From Owenia fusiformis (taxonomy: Eukaryota > Annelida > Polychaeta > Sabellida > Oweniidae), in assembly GCA_903813345.2 (NCBI GenBank), contig CAIIXF020000009.1:32836740-32863258 (forward strand): a stretch of 26,519 nucleotides of DNA. Reading direction: 5' to 3'. Below, piece by piece: positions 1 to 10,697 of the stretch. Below the pieces are notes generated by a model. The model saw only the letters and a program-made list of their open reading frames with translations. It made no database searches and was not told the origin of the DNA. Each line of letters starts with the position of its first letter. Position 1 is the first letter of the stretch. Both the position numbers and the translations under genes were made by a program.

Positions 1-1194
1 TTATCATACAACCATCAGTCCTGAGTAATGAAGTAAAGTGTTATTAGTTGCCAAGGAATCATAGTATCGTTCTCTCGATTAAAGTTTAGCGACCGTAATT
101 TACAGTTACAGTATTTATTTGGTAGACTACTAAGTACTAATCAAACATTGAAGTACAATTTTCTTCAAAATGGTTTACAAAATTGTTTAATTTAATGTGT
201 TGATAAACATTCATTAGAATTCATTTGAATTGAAAATGAGATATCTTTATTTATTAACCCTTGATATATCAGAAATGCTCTTAATATGGGTTTAAATGAC
301 ATTGGATTTCCCGTGTCAGGTTAAAAATTCATGTTTTTCTAATGATATAAAAAAATCACAAAATCCTCAAGACCAGTAAATGAAATCATTCAGGCCGATA
401 AAGACATTTAATCATGTAGCTTTAGTCTCCTTACTTTTTACTCTCAATAATAATACAATTAACCTGTAGATGTAATTGAACTTCAATCATATATAATTAA
501 TTGCAATACAAGGGCATGTTGATACTTTGAAGTGCAGCTCAGATCAACATTTTGACAAGCTGTTAAACTAAGGTGTCCCTGATCAAATGACATAAACTAC
601 CCTACTTGAATAAAGTCATGATAGGTAGAGTGTTCTAAGTATTTTTATATGTCAGTGAACTGGAAGCAAAATACCGGTTTTAAAAGTTTGTTTTTTATTT
701 CAAGGTGATATTGTGATTTATCTTGACTTTGTTGAATTAGATAAAATATTTAGCTTTTCGGGCGAAAATTAAAAACTTAAATGAATAAATTTAACTTTAG
801 CAAGTAATAGTTTTTATTGGTTATTTGCACCTGTACTCCAGTACCAGTACTCAGCAGTTATGTATCATTTTGTGGTGTGGAAGTAGTCTTTGTAGTGTAA
901 TTCACTTGATATTAATTGAGGGGACCTTCAATTCATATTTTTTTTATAGACATTATTGTATCAAAACATGACACATTAGTATATGTACAAGTTTATGTCT
1001 ATGTGCAATACTTAAAATGTTAACTTATGCTAGACTACATTATAATTACACTGTATACATGTAACATATAATCAATAACTTGAAGTATATTTTGAGGGAA
1101 ATGAACTCCAAAGCTAAAATAGGGGAAAATCATGAAATTTAAAAGCCATTGTATTAAAGCCAAATGTCTTCACAGATAACATTCTGATACTGTA
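1..1194. other. Non-coding stretch, probably intron or upstream sequence
   Basis: This AT-rich sequence has no open frame with protein-like composition and no convincing acceptor-exon-donor combination. The first supported exon begins downstream and starts inside a codon, so at least one earlier exon is needed. That exon was not found here. The stretch is therefore most likely intronic. Confidence 0.5.
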
Positions 1195-1444
1195 CAGGGT
1201 GTCCAAAAACCAGGACCGCAGAAATATATTGAATACAATTGTGCATAGAGAAGGTGGTGGGGGGGGGTGCCCACTTGGAGCATGTTTTGTAAGGTAATTT
1301 TTAACTCAATAGGCAGATTATCATCAACTGTTTACAACAAAATTCACATGAAATGAATTGAATAATTCTAAATATCAAGGCACAATATGCAAGATTGACG
1401 GAGTAAATCAAGTTTTTCTTCAGTCCTGTTTTTTGGACACCCTG
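1195..1444. mobile_element. 250-bp MITE with Tc1/mariner-type ends
   Basis: The left end begins CAGGGTGTCCAAAAACCAGG and the right end is its near-exact reverse complement, so the terminal inverted repeats are about 24 bp. TA dinucleotides at 1193-1194 and 1445-1446 are the expected target duplication of the Tc1/mariner group. The interior holds a G-run near 1259-1267 and has no coding capacity. The CAGGGTG start with TA duplication is typical of non-autonomous mariner derivatives. It lies just upstream of a candidate exon of the adaptor gene. Confidence 0.85.
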
Positions 1445-1477
1445 TACATATTCTCATCACATCTTTCTGTTTTGCAG

Positions 1478-1560
1478 CTTCTATCTCAATACTGAAAAGG
1501 AATGGATCATCATGACAATGTATACAACCCCAACACGTTTTACAAATACAAATACATATG
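1478..1560 (+). CDS. Candidate exon preceding the DBB-region exon
   Basis: A strong pyrimidine-rich acceptor (TTTCTGTTTTGCAG) ends at 1477. It is followed by an open frame reading FYLNTEKEWIIMTMYTTPTR and onward to a GT at 1561. The exon ends in phase 1, which is exactly what the exon at 1611 needs. The doubts are that the donor (GTACTA) is weak and the implied intron is only 50 bp, far shorter than the other introns. If real, it is part of the DBB-type domain. Alternatively the downstream exon joins an exon outside the window and this ORF is chance. Confidence 0.4.
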
Positions 1561-1610
1561 GTACTATATTTTCCCCATTTGATTTTAATTTTGGAATGTA
1601 TTCGTTTCAG

Positions 1611-1916
1611 ATGCTGACGTTAATTGGAACAAAGAGAAACTGGCTCTTAAGATATACAACAACAAAGGACAATATATATGTGGCTGTGAAGTGCAACTGA
1701 AACCATCACTCAAAAAACTTGACGATATGTTTCAAAAAACGGATGAAATGGCATCCATTACAAATCCATTTGAACTGTTATGCAACTGTATTGGTCTAGA
1801 CATGGCTGATCCTTCTCTACTCGACTACACTTTAGCTGCCATTATGAAATTCTATGAGGCTTTTTCTCTGCATCATAAATTTGTGGTGAAGGAATGTGAT
1901 CATACGTCACTTGAAT
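1611..1916 (+). CDS. BCAP/Dof-like adaptor, exon coding the end of the DBB region
   Basis: The exon is bounded by TTCGTTTCAG and by GTAAGTAA. It is open in the frame starting with the last two bases of a codon and ends in phase 1. It encodes about 102 residues, including WNKEKLALKIYNNKGQYICG, CEVQLKPSLKKLDDMF and NPFELLCNCIGLDMAD, followed by a helical stretch ending HHKFVVKECDHTSLE. The beta-strand-like opening, the CEVQLKP strand and the NPFELLC helix match what is known of the DBB domain shared by Dof, BCAP and BANK1, which mediates self-association. Family assignment rests on this and on the ankyrin-like and YxxM exons that follow. The ATG nearest the 5' edge lies in another frame, so translation does not start here. 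Confidence 0.8.
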
Positions 1917-2262
1917 GTAAGTAACTTACCATAAATCAAACTGTTGTTTCAAACTAATCATGATATTGGGTTGAGTTGGAAACATGGATTTGAAAGTTAA
2001 CTCTACATAGCCATTATATTCTGTTCAACACTACCAATCACATGTATTGATATGTTTTCTATTCACAAGTAATACCATTACGGTTTTCTCAAAACTTTTT
2101 GACCAAAATCATTCATTTTGTTGTTCTCAGGCAGATATCTCCCCTGTGTTCTGATCTAATATTACTTTTGAACTAATGTGACTACACTATGGAACCCCTC
2201 CCATATTCACCCATCCATGTTAAGTATCATTATACATGAATCATTTCACTACCCTGTTACAG

Positions 2263-2468
2263 CAAAATGCAGTGGCCTGTTAACACCGACGATGCTTCAC
2301 TTTGCGGCACAATATGGCTTAAAAGAGTACTGCGCAATGTTGGTATCATGTCGAGGAGTGAATATAGCCAATGATATTATAAACATCTCAAATAAATTTC
2401 CATCACAAATGGCAGAAGAGGCGGGGCATGAAGAAGTTGGAGCTTACCTTCAAAGTCATTCTGAAATG
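2263..2468 (+). CDS. BCAP/Dof-like adaptor, ankyrin-like exon
   Basis: The acceptor is CCCTGTTACAG and the donor is GTAAGACA. The exon starts with two bases that complete a Ser codon from the previous exon and ends in phase 0. It encodes KCSGLLTPTMLHFAAQYGLK, then EYCAMLVSCRGV, then a stretch ending AEEAGHEEVGAYLQSHSEM. The TMLHFAAQYGL helix and the AEEAGHEEV helix are the two recognisable ankyrin-type helices. In DBB-family adaptors an ankyrin-like unit of this kind directly follows the DBB domain, and the LHFAA core is one of their most conserved blocks. This exon is the strongest single argument for the family assignment. The open frame continues upstream to 2178 only because the intron happens to be open. 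Confidence 0.88.
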
Positions 2469-2898
2469 GTAAGACAGTTTTTATTACTCTTATATAAAGA
2501 ACTACTTGGAGGGTCAAAATTAATTTTAAAAGAATTTTACAATATCTTACAAGATGTCACAAGTTATATGAGCTTTGGGTTTTCATTGATTTCATATCGC
2601 TCGGAGACATTTAACATTATTTTTTCCCTGGCTGTGAGCAGCAGTTTCATGTTGCACAGGAATGGAAAAAAGGAAGGTACCAACTTAAAGTAAATGATGT
2701 CTGGACCCCATAAATTAGGAAGATGCAAGATAGAATACAGTACTTCAGTGTGTCCAAAATAACTCAATAATGTCTTTGTAAATACTGTAATATCGCATAT
2801 GACATAGGAATCATCATGCACTGACACTTCTTGAGTGTCATATCTTCATCATCACCATGACATTTATATAACAAACAATACATTTCTTTTTATTTCAG

Positions 2899-2968
2899 AC
2901 ACATGACCTGAATGCAATATATGAAAACGCAGTTGGTACAACGAATGCCAATGTACAGGATGCTCTCA
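2899..2968 (+). CDS. BCAP/Dof-like adaptor, short exon with YENA motif
   Basis: The acceptor TTTTTATTTCAG and donor GTAAGTTT enclose 70 bp. The exon enters in phase 0 and leaves in phase 1, and it encodes THDLNAIYENAVGTTNANVQ and a few more residues. Tyr at 2920-2922 sits in YENA, which fits the pYxN consensus for Grb2-type SH2 domains (established motif; its use here is inference). The exon joins the YxxM exon 7.5 kb downstream in frame, producing a Ser codon across the junction. A further exon inside that very long intron cannot be excluded. Confidence 0.8.
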
Positions 2969-5900
2969 GTAAGTTTCCATTACAAATTGTAATTTACCAT
3001 TGTAATTTTTTTAACACATTGAATAATGCAAGATATATTTCATTTCTTCAATGTTCAGTTGAAAATTGATTGTGTGAATTCATGAATGTATATTTAGCCA
3101 GGATAAAATAGACAAAGCAAAACTTAATATCTCAACCCCTAGAATCATTATCCCTGGACATTTCATGCCCATTTTGTTCTTGACCTTGTTGAAAAACCAA
3201 ATATGGTTTTCGAATTGAACCTTAGACTTAATATTTTTATATGAAATGGTAATTTTATGATTAAGTGGTGACACATAGTTTTACCCACAAATAAAAAACC
3301 TATCAACTACTTGATTTGAAGTACTTTTTAAATCTCAAGTTCAGACTAAATATATGACAAGTGAATTCAGTGAACACATCGCAGAGGGCTTTCAAATCAA
3401 AGGGTTATTAAAAGTAATGTAATTATGGTTAGGCGCTTTTCTATGAGACTGTGTTCACTATGGAAATGCTACTTTGGTTTTATGGCAAAATCAATGGATA
3501 TTTATATTTCACTATTTCATATCACAGTTAAGGGTTCAAGACTGAGATATTCATGGAGAAAATTCTGATTGTACTTAGAATGTCAATTTCTGTCGATAAG
3601 GCACAGTTTACATGCCAATTTTACACATACTATATTTGGTATTTTTGAGTGGTTTTCTGAGAAATCACGCTGTGTGTATGTGCAATTGTATAAATATTTG
3701 CAATTGTTATCATATTATAATACATTTATCTTATTTATTCTGATGATAATAATTGGTATTTAAGAACAATGCAAAATAAAACTTCAAGGTTGTTTCAGTC
3801 TTGAATATGTCCTATTTTTTTGTTACCAGTGCATAGTGACATATTGTTATAGTCTCCAACTTTTTTTTTTGTGGATGGTGTTTGGTGGTCAGCGTTAGGT
3901 ATTTGGTGTTCAATGATCAGCATCTGTAACAAATGGCAAGTGGTGGCATTTTGCCTATTAATACCTTATCTTTGATTATTGGTGAACTTGGTGAACTATT
4001 TTGTCTTAGTCTGAATAAACTTGTGCTTAGTTTCAAAATCCCTTTATCATAAATAATTCTCCTCTTTTTGTGGATAAATGTTGAAGGCTATCATTTTGTT
4101 AAATCAAAAATGTGAAATTAACTAAAGTAGAATATATGAAATCAGGCAGGAAATGAACTCCTATAGATATAAATAGAGATTAGGTATAAACCTGTGAATA
4201 CACATAGTACAGTATATAATAAACGTGATCTGATTAATTCAGTGGAATTGGCCAGAATAATGAAATTTACCAGTAATGAGGTCAGTCTGACATTGCTGTG
4301 ATAGATGTTGAACATTCTTTTTGTAAAACTGACTGTACAAAATGTACAAAAGAGTATTGGGATTTCAACTCGTATAATGAGTTGTACCATTGTAGGAATT
4401 CACATTGTCCCAAGTGATCTTGATCAGGAGATAGATATATCAAAATAAGATAAGATGTCTTACCACAAGACCTGATATTGAAAATGACTGGCAAACAATG
4501 TTTTTGTCTTTATTTAATTGTAAAAATAGGTTTTGAAAAGATATACTTACGTCGTGTACTGCGTTTTCCATAACGCCGTCCAAGCATTGAAAAAATGCAA
4601 CGAAAAAATGTTGGACCCGAAAATAAAAATGAACTGCGTTTTTTAGACACAATGCAAGGCATATGCACAAAATCAACTTTGGATGAATGATTTGATAAAG
4701 ATCTTACCTTCAGTCTCATTATTTCGTCAGAATCCACTAAATAATTGAAGGAAATGCTATTTCTAAAAAAGAAATAAAATTTTCTTTCGAAGTTTCCTTT
4801 CTGGAAGTTGATTTCTGATCGAAATAGTAAGAGGCATGTGATATGGCAAATAGTTACCCAATACTCGATTTCCGAGCAGTATACTCAGTAGGAGTCCTAC
4901 GATTGGCCGCTAGCTGAAGACCTGATTTAAACCATTTTCTATTGGTCAAGTGCGATCACATGATCATTATTGAAGAATGCGCATGAGCAACTGAACCAAA
5001 AAATTGAACCCCGCACAGATTGCCCTAAACAAGATATTTCTGAGCCATCAAAATCGATAGCAAATTGTTTCGAAATATGCAAAGAAAATGTGTGTTTGAT
5101 GGTTGAATATAAGTTATACCTTATATATATTTCCTATATATATAAGTGATGGTATCTGTAATATTCAATGACATACTACACTCGTTAGAAAGCTGGTTTA
5201 GACCGATAAATGGCAAAAGCGATACAAAGTTTCATCAATTTTTTTTCGTCCAGTGTAAAAATGTGACTTTGAATTCCCGGGAATATTTTGTTAAGGGATG
5301 TAGTTTTTTGAGGGGGGACACATTTTTTCAAAATCAGTACATCCCAGGGACGCACCTACTGAAAACACTGATGTAGACCTAATAGACAAAAGTATTGCTT
5401 GTATGAAAGCATAAATTTCAAGGAAGAATAATCAAGAAAGTTAGAGCAAAAATTTCAAGACTTTTGGGACAATCCTCATCACGGAGGGCAAACTGATGAT
5501 AATGATTATGATCTGTGGTAAATCAAGAATTGTTTCAATATGTAGCTTTGTTTCCTCATATATTCCCAGGCACCTGTTTAGAGCGTATTAGAAATGCCTA
5601 GATTTGGATCCCTGACTTGTAATTAAGAGAACTTTTGTTTTGAATCAATGAGCCCATTATGCAATTGTTATGCCTAGGGGGAGGGGCATTATTCATGATA
5701 AAGCGATGACAGTATCGCATATTATCATATTGCTGTAAACACAAGGTAAAATTTTATAGTGTTTAAATGTTTTGACTTTTCCCATTTCAAGGTTAAATAA
5801 TTTTAATTTATATGATTTTCGTGATAGTCATGACAGGAAAGCTAAAATGTTATTTTTAGGCTTAACATCTTTTCATTTGTTTACAAATGTTTTAAAAACT

Positions 5901-6319
5901 TCCTTTGTGACCAGAATTTAAATATGCTCGTGTTTAAGGTTATTTATTTAAGTAGAGACCTAATATTTTTGAAAGAAGTTCATATGAAGAACATTTAAGT
6001 GTTTTTACTAGTTAACTCATTATAAAACAACCATAAAATAAGTTTCTAAGAATTAAATAAGCTTTGCAATAAGCTTAATTCTTACTCTCTTATGCCTATA
6101 TAATAGGCCAATGGGTGTTATTTTACATAAAAAGGGTTTTCCCCAAATATTTCTGATTTCATAAAAGTTTCTGAATGAATGGTCTAATTTTCTGGATGTA
6201 TGTACCTATTATGAAGTATTTCATAGTAAGAGCACTCCATGCCATGAAGGCAGGTAGAAAATAGCATTTTGGTTAAGTATTGAATTGATCAATATATATT
6301 TTTTATTTTACTGAGACAC
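2969..6319. other. First part of a 7.5-kb intron, mostly featureless
   Basis: This stretch is AT-rich and has no convincing + strand exon. It holds a small AT hairpin near 5118-5144. Around 4282-4762 lie some minus-strand splice-like signals, listed separately. Around 4880-4990 is a patch with two ATTGG (inverted CCAAT) boxes, the palindrome GATCACATGATC and a TGCGCATG motif. The short open frames at 3569, 5146 and elsewhere show no family resemblance. Confidence 0.5.
4282..4762 (-). other. Possible minus-strand nested exons (speculative)
   Basis: On the minus strand, 4708-4762 is bounded by a pyrimidine-rich acceptor (TTTCTTTTTAG) and a consensus donor (GTAAGATC). It reads NSISFNYLVDSDEIMRLK. 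A second block at 4551-4633 ends at a consensus donor, GTAAGTAT. A third stretch below 4418 carries a protein-like open frame ending at 4282, with HLGQCEFLQWYNSLYELK. The phases do not chain cleanly: the frame that is consistent from the first block stops after five codons in the third. No family is recognised. It may be a decayed gene, a real small gene with other exons, or chance. Confidence 0.2.
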
Positions 6320-6440
6320 TTGCAGGCACAGATGTTGGCCAGATCATTTTGTAGTAGGATCTCATAGGCTCAAAGAATAATTCTTTGAGCTTCTGATCCT
6401 ACTACAAAAGAATCTGGCCGGGATCTATGCTTGCAGGCAT
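6320..6440. repeat. Palindromic hairpin element (MITE-like)
   Basis: This is an imperfect palindrome of about 120 bp. TGCAGGCA near the left end matches TGCTTGCAGGCA inverted at the right. GGCCAGAT...TTTTGTAGTAGGATC on the left pairs with GATCCTACTACAAAAG...ATCTGGCC on the right. Around the centre, GCTCAAAGAAT pairs with ATTCTTTGAGC. There is no coding capacity. It is likely a short foldback MITE of unknown family. Confidence 0.8.
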
Positions 6441-7138
6441 AAAAATTCTAAACTGTCCTTCACCTCAAAAACTTTGATTTTGTTGCTGCCAACTTTTTTT
6501 CATTTTTACTTTGAAAATTGCTGTATTTTGTCATCTTGTCCTACTTGGCAGCTAGGCATGCGGGTGGGCACTGCATAATTCTGGTCATCCAGGTGGCGGT
6601 AAACCCCTCTTTTAGCCCCCATACAAAACAAGTATATTTTGACATGGAATTGAAGAGGAAGTATGACTCATTACTTAAAATGAGATTTCTGAGAGTTTTG
6701 ACATTTGACCTTGACACTAGGGTGGTTTAAAGGTCAACTTTGAGAGTTGCTATTTTTGTCAAAATTTTACTGTTTCTAATCCAAGAAATGAAAGCAATTG
6801 GCTTTATTTTGATTGTGACTGATAATAAGACATGTGAATGGAAATAAAAATATTTTTAACAAATTATCATGGGCAATTACCTGAAAATCTTGAGAATAAA
6901 TACCGATACGGGCATTTTTTAAATTTTCTTGTTTCAAAAATGAATGTTCTTGTTGCATTTGGAGACTCTAACAGTATCCTAAGCATGTTTTAAGAGTTGG
7001 GATGCAATTATTATTTTAAATGCCCATGGGCAATTAGGATAAAATGACTGCAATTAAATGCACACAAGGGCACTTCAAAAAGAATGGGTTTTTTTTTAAT
7101 TTCAATTGCTTCTCGCCAGTTTTCTAAACATGTTTGCC
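6441..7138. other. Intron sequence without recognisable gene
   Basis: AT-rich sequence with short chance open frames on both strands. The motif TGCCCATGGGCAATTAGG near 7020 resembles a partial copy, ATGGGCAATTACC, near 6868. A related palindromic ATGCCCATTGGCAT lies at 8254, just beyond the tandem array, so these may mark the ends of a larger repeat that encloses the array. Confidence 0.4.
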
Positions 7139-8190
7139 TTATTATCCCATCGAACGAAGTTCGGAGGGATATAGGGAACGCGTCCGTCCGTCCGTCCGTA
7201 CGTACGTACGTACGTCCGTCCGTCCGGGCAATAACTCAAATACCGTTGGCCCGATTTTATTCATATTTTGTACAAATATACCCTATGGGGGTAGAAGTTC
7301 TGCTCGAAAGCCGATTTTCAAAATGGCCGCTCAATTAAAAATGGCGGCCATTTTAGTGCCGATTTTACAGTAATTTAGGTGCAATATGTAAAACTGTAAT
7401 AGCAATATGTTTTAAATGTAAAAAAATTATATAGGACATTAATAAAGCTAGAAATGTAGGTATTAAAAAAGCACATGGCAGCCATCTTGAAAAATGGCGG
7501 CCTTTACTCGTTATTTTACGATTTTTGCTGTAACTCGAAAAGTAGTGGAGCGATTTTGTTCATATTTGGTATGTGAATACTATAGGCATGGCACACTGTC
7601 TAATGACACTTTTGGTAGAAGGCGGCCATTTTAACTTATTTTACTAAAACTCGAAAAGTAGTGGAGCGATTTTGTTCATATTTGGTATGTGAATACATAT
7701 AAGCATGGCACACTGTCTAATGACACTTTTGGTAGAGGGCGGTCATTTTTCAAAATGGCCGCCATTTTAACGTATTTTACTATAACTCGAAAAGTAGTGG
7801 AGCGATTTTGTTCATATTCGGTATGTGAATACTGTAAGCATGGCACACTGTCTAATGACACTTTTGGTAGAAGGCGGCCATTTTGAAAAATGGCGGACAT
7901 TTTGAAAAATGGCTGCCATTTTAACTTATTTTACTATAATTCGAAAAGTAGTGGAGCGATTTTGTTCATATTTGGTACGTGAATACGTATCAGCATGGCA
8001 CACTGTCTAATGACACTTTTGGTAGAAGGTGGCCATTTTGAAAAATGGCCGCCATTTTAACGTTTTTTACTATAACTCGAAAAGTAGTGGAGCGATTTGT
8101 TCATATTTGGTATGTGAATATTATAAGCATGGCACACTGTCTAATGACACTTTTGGTAGAAGGTGCCCGTTTTGAAAAATGTTCGATGGG
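7139..8190. repeat. CGTC-headed interspersed repeat with five-copy tandem array
   Basis: The left end reads TTATCCCATCGAACGAAG and leads into the microsatellite at 7180-7226. The right end near 8178-8189 carries GTTCGATGGG, inverted relative to the left end. The body repeats a block containing AGTAGTGGAGCGATTTTG at 7541, 7657, 7793, 7947 and 8093 (spacings 116, 136, 154 and 146 bp). Each copy also contains GGCACACTGTCTAATGACAC and short inverted AAAATGGCNGCCATTTT tracts, whose variable number explains the spacing. Open frames such as one rich in PSVRPSVR are repeat translations, not genes. The element is non-autonomous and of unknown class. Confidence 0.8.
7180..7226. repeat. CGTC/CGTA microsatellite
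   Basis: Tetranucleotide run: CGTC units, then four CGTA units, then CGTC units again. The GC-rich composition stands out sharply from the AT-rich surroundings. It sits at a fixed position next to the left end of the interspersed repeat, so it was probably carried in by that repeat. Confidence 0.95.
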
Positions 8191-8249
8191 ATTCGCTACG
8201 CTTTGGCGTTGCCGTTGTTCTGGTTCTAAATAGCTATAGGGTCACTTTT

Positions 8250-8913
8250 ACTAAATGCCCATTGGCATTTTGCATTTTATTTGGCATTTGAAATTCAATG
8301 TTTGTAAAATGGACACTTAATTTTAAAGTTATTTGCCAATTTGCAGTTCCCATATTTGAAACACAAATAATTCAGAGAAATCCTCTCTTAATATATATCA
8401 TAAAATATAAGGCAGCATCATGTATAAATGGCATGACACTCAAAGGATTGCCTAAAATAATTTCTACTTATTCCCTATTTAGAAAGATTTTCTTCTAATA
8501 ATGTCACTAAATTCTATGTTTTCAGAAAAAAACAAAATGTCCCCATGTACTCTCTTCTTGTAATGTATATAAATGACAAAGGGAATTGTAATCCTGGATT
8601 ATATTGTAGTGAAATGAGTTCCAGTTAAAAACTACATGTATATGAACTTCATTAACAAGGTCATCTGAACTGGAGAGGTGTGTTACTTGCTTTGCCACAA
8701 TGTGTTATTGCATTTTCACACTCTTAAATAATATATAAAACCCTTTAAATAAATAAAGGTTTTGTAGTTTTTAATATAAGGCTCTTCATCAGAATGCCAA
8801 CATATAATTAATTTTGGATGGCTTAATCTGTACATGCAGTTATGTGGTGTACATGTATGCTCAGGTTAGCAGCCATATTGAAAACATAAACCAGTCAGGC
8901 TTATTTTCATCAC
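8250..8913. other. Intron sequence, nothing recognised
   Basis: AT-rich sequence with no exon-like frame supported by splice sites. One short open frame at 8298-8498 has no family resemblance. Confidence 0.45.
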
Positions 8914-9042
8914 AAAAGTTAAGTTTTAGTGGTGAGCCCACACTCCCACAAAAATGATATTTGCAGAGAAGCTACTTTACAGTCTCTGCATTATACAGTT
9001 TCAATATATTTTTTTGGGAGTGTGGGCTGACGGTTAACTTTT
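8914..9042. repeat. Short hairpin MITE
   Basis: AAAAGTTAA at 8914-8922 and AGCCCACACTCCCACAAAAA at 8935-8954 reappear inverted as TTTTTGGGAGTGTGGGCT at 9011-9028 and TTAACTTTT near 9034-9042. The loop is about 56 bp. There is no coding content. The nested arms separated by a small mismatch are typical of a foldback MITE. Confidence 0.75.
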
Positions 9043-10094
9043 CAATGAAAGGGAATGAGCACCATGCTAAAACTTGATAACAAAGTGAATAAAAATGACA
9101 ATTTTTTCTAGATTTGCATAGGTGAACTACATACATAGCTAGATTTTGTCAATTTTCTTCTCTGAATACTTGTATGCCATATGTTCTATATATTAAATTC
9201 TACATAATGATAAGTTTTGATATTATTTTGATGATAAACATAGTGTGTATCCATATTCAGACAGCCTTGTGATAGGGGTTCTTAATGCCAATTTTTCAAA
9301 GAAACGGAAAACTAATGCCACTTTTTGAAATTGCACATCTCAAGAAGAAAGATTTATCTACAACTTGCAATCGGTTTTGAAAGTAAATGGGAGAATGAGT
9401 TTTTCAGAAAAAGTCTAAGTGGACCAATAGTCTGTTAAATGGACCTGTTCTTTGAGAAAGACTGCTTATCTATTCAATTTGAAATTTTTACAGATACAAA
9501 ACAAGAGCAGACTATACTAGTGCTCCTTAGGTGTTGGGAATGCAAAGTTCTTCGTTGATAAATATGTGTTAATCTATTTAACACATAGGATATATGCCCA
9601 GAATTTCAAGGAGATTCCATTAAAAATCAGAAAGTTATACCAAATTAATTACTAGCAAGGACGTCCTTGGTACTAGTTTACATTTCTAAATAAGTCAATT
9701 TATAGCTGTCTAGACCCCCATCCAGACATCTTTATAAATAACAATAAAATGTACAGTAAAACCTATCTCACGTGAACACTACCACTGGACTGGCCAGAGT
9801 TCAACTTGGGTATTCATATTTTGAGGATTTTTAACATAGAAGTCTATAGCAGATTAAAAATGCGACCAAAAACGTTTCACATTTTGTATTATCAATTATA
9901 AAACACTTTATCTTATTGATGATATTTTGTCATGTCAAGTTGTCCTATTTTATTTTTATATGTACTATGGACACTCTTCAGATAGAGAGTAGGTTGAAAT
10001 ATACATGTACCTGATTCCTCTTGGGGTTGTTACCAGGCTTTGAGAGTTATGGAAGTGCTCATGCACTTCTTTCAAGTGCAGTGTATTTTTTGTA
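9043..10094. other. Intron sequence, nothing recognised
   Basis: AT-rich, no exon-like frames, no clear repeats beyond simple AT tracts. Confidence 0.5.
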
Positions 10095-10286
10095 TAGGGT
10101 GACACAAAAATGTAGTTTTCTAATTTTGGATTAACTTTGTTATGATTGAAACTTCATTAATTTTTTTATGTTGAGAGAGAGAGAAAGAGAGATCAATAAG
10201 TGAAACAGATGATTTCCATATTTGGAAGAGTTACAAGATAAGTTATTTAAAAAATTTGAGAGTTGCATTTTATTTGTGTCATCCTG
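10095..10286. mobile_element. MITE with AGGGTGACACAAAAA ends
   Basis: The left end AGGGTGACACAAAAATG matches, inverted, the right end ATTTGTGTCATCCTG, with a few mismatches over about 20 bp. TA precedes the left end and a mutated TT follows the right end. The 192-bp interior is non-coding and carries a GA-rich microsatellite near 10173-10192. The ends closely resemble those of the element at 13854-14096, so both probably belong to one family mobilised by a mariner-like transposase. Confidence 0.65.
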
Positions 10287-10445
10287 TTCAAAGCAATGAT
10301 TTTGTATTTGTAATAATGATATAACATAAGAACCACACTACTAACATACCAAGAGGGCAGAAAGTCAACTCCTGTTAAACCAAAACATGCTAAAATATGA
10401 TGCCTTTGGTCTTGCACTCACAAATTTCTTACATGCTGATTTTAG

Positions 10446-10697
10446 GCCAAGAGGTCCATCGCAGAGGAAGTGCTGACCCAGACTATATGGCCATGGGTAG
10501 TTCCAATCCCCAAAAGGGAGAAGACAGTGCCCAACCTGACTACATGGAAATGTATGGGCAAAGTATGGGATACCTAACCATGCCTTCATGTCCAGTATAC
10601 CCGGGTTACTTGAGGATGGATGGTCAGGCATCTGGGTCGCATAATCTGAAAGTACCACCAAAGTATCATGTTGTTCCCAGTCAACACCACATAGAAG
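10446..10697 (+). CDS. BCAP/Dof-like adaptor, exon with four YxxM PI3K-binding motifs
   Basis: The acceptor is GCTGATTTTAG and the donor is GTATAACA. The exon enters and leaves in phase 1 and encodes about 84 residues. Four YxxM motifs are visible: YMAM (10484-10495), YMEM (10541-10552), YLTM (10571-10582) and YLRM (10607-10618). The first two share a DYMxM context. YxxM is the established docking sequence for the SH2 domains of the PI3K p85 subunit. Clustering four of them after an ankyrin-like segment is what defines BCAP-like adaptors. Other tyrosines (VYPGY, KYHVV) may bind other partners. The region is Gly/Ser/Pro-rich and probably disordered. An antisense open frame over the same bases is a shadow. 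Confidence 0.88.

Noticed and set aside
1512-1700. 62-codon frame running through the acceptor at 1610
   Set aside because: Beyond 1610 the supported coding frame is different. This frame ends in a stop within the exon.
2178-2262. ATG at 2178 as a gene start for the ankyrin-like segment
   Set aside because: The bases before 2263 are intronic by the CAG acceptor. The phase joins the 1611-1916 exon exactly, and the peptide before that point shows no family resemblance.
7084-7373. Overlapping open frames encoding PSVRPSVRT-like peptides
   Set aside because: These are translations of the CGTC/CGTA microsatellite in two frames, with no conserved flanking domain.
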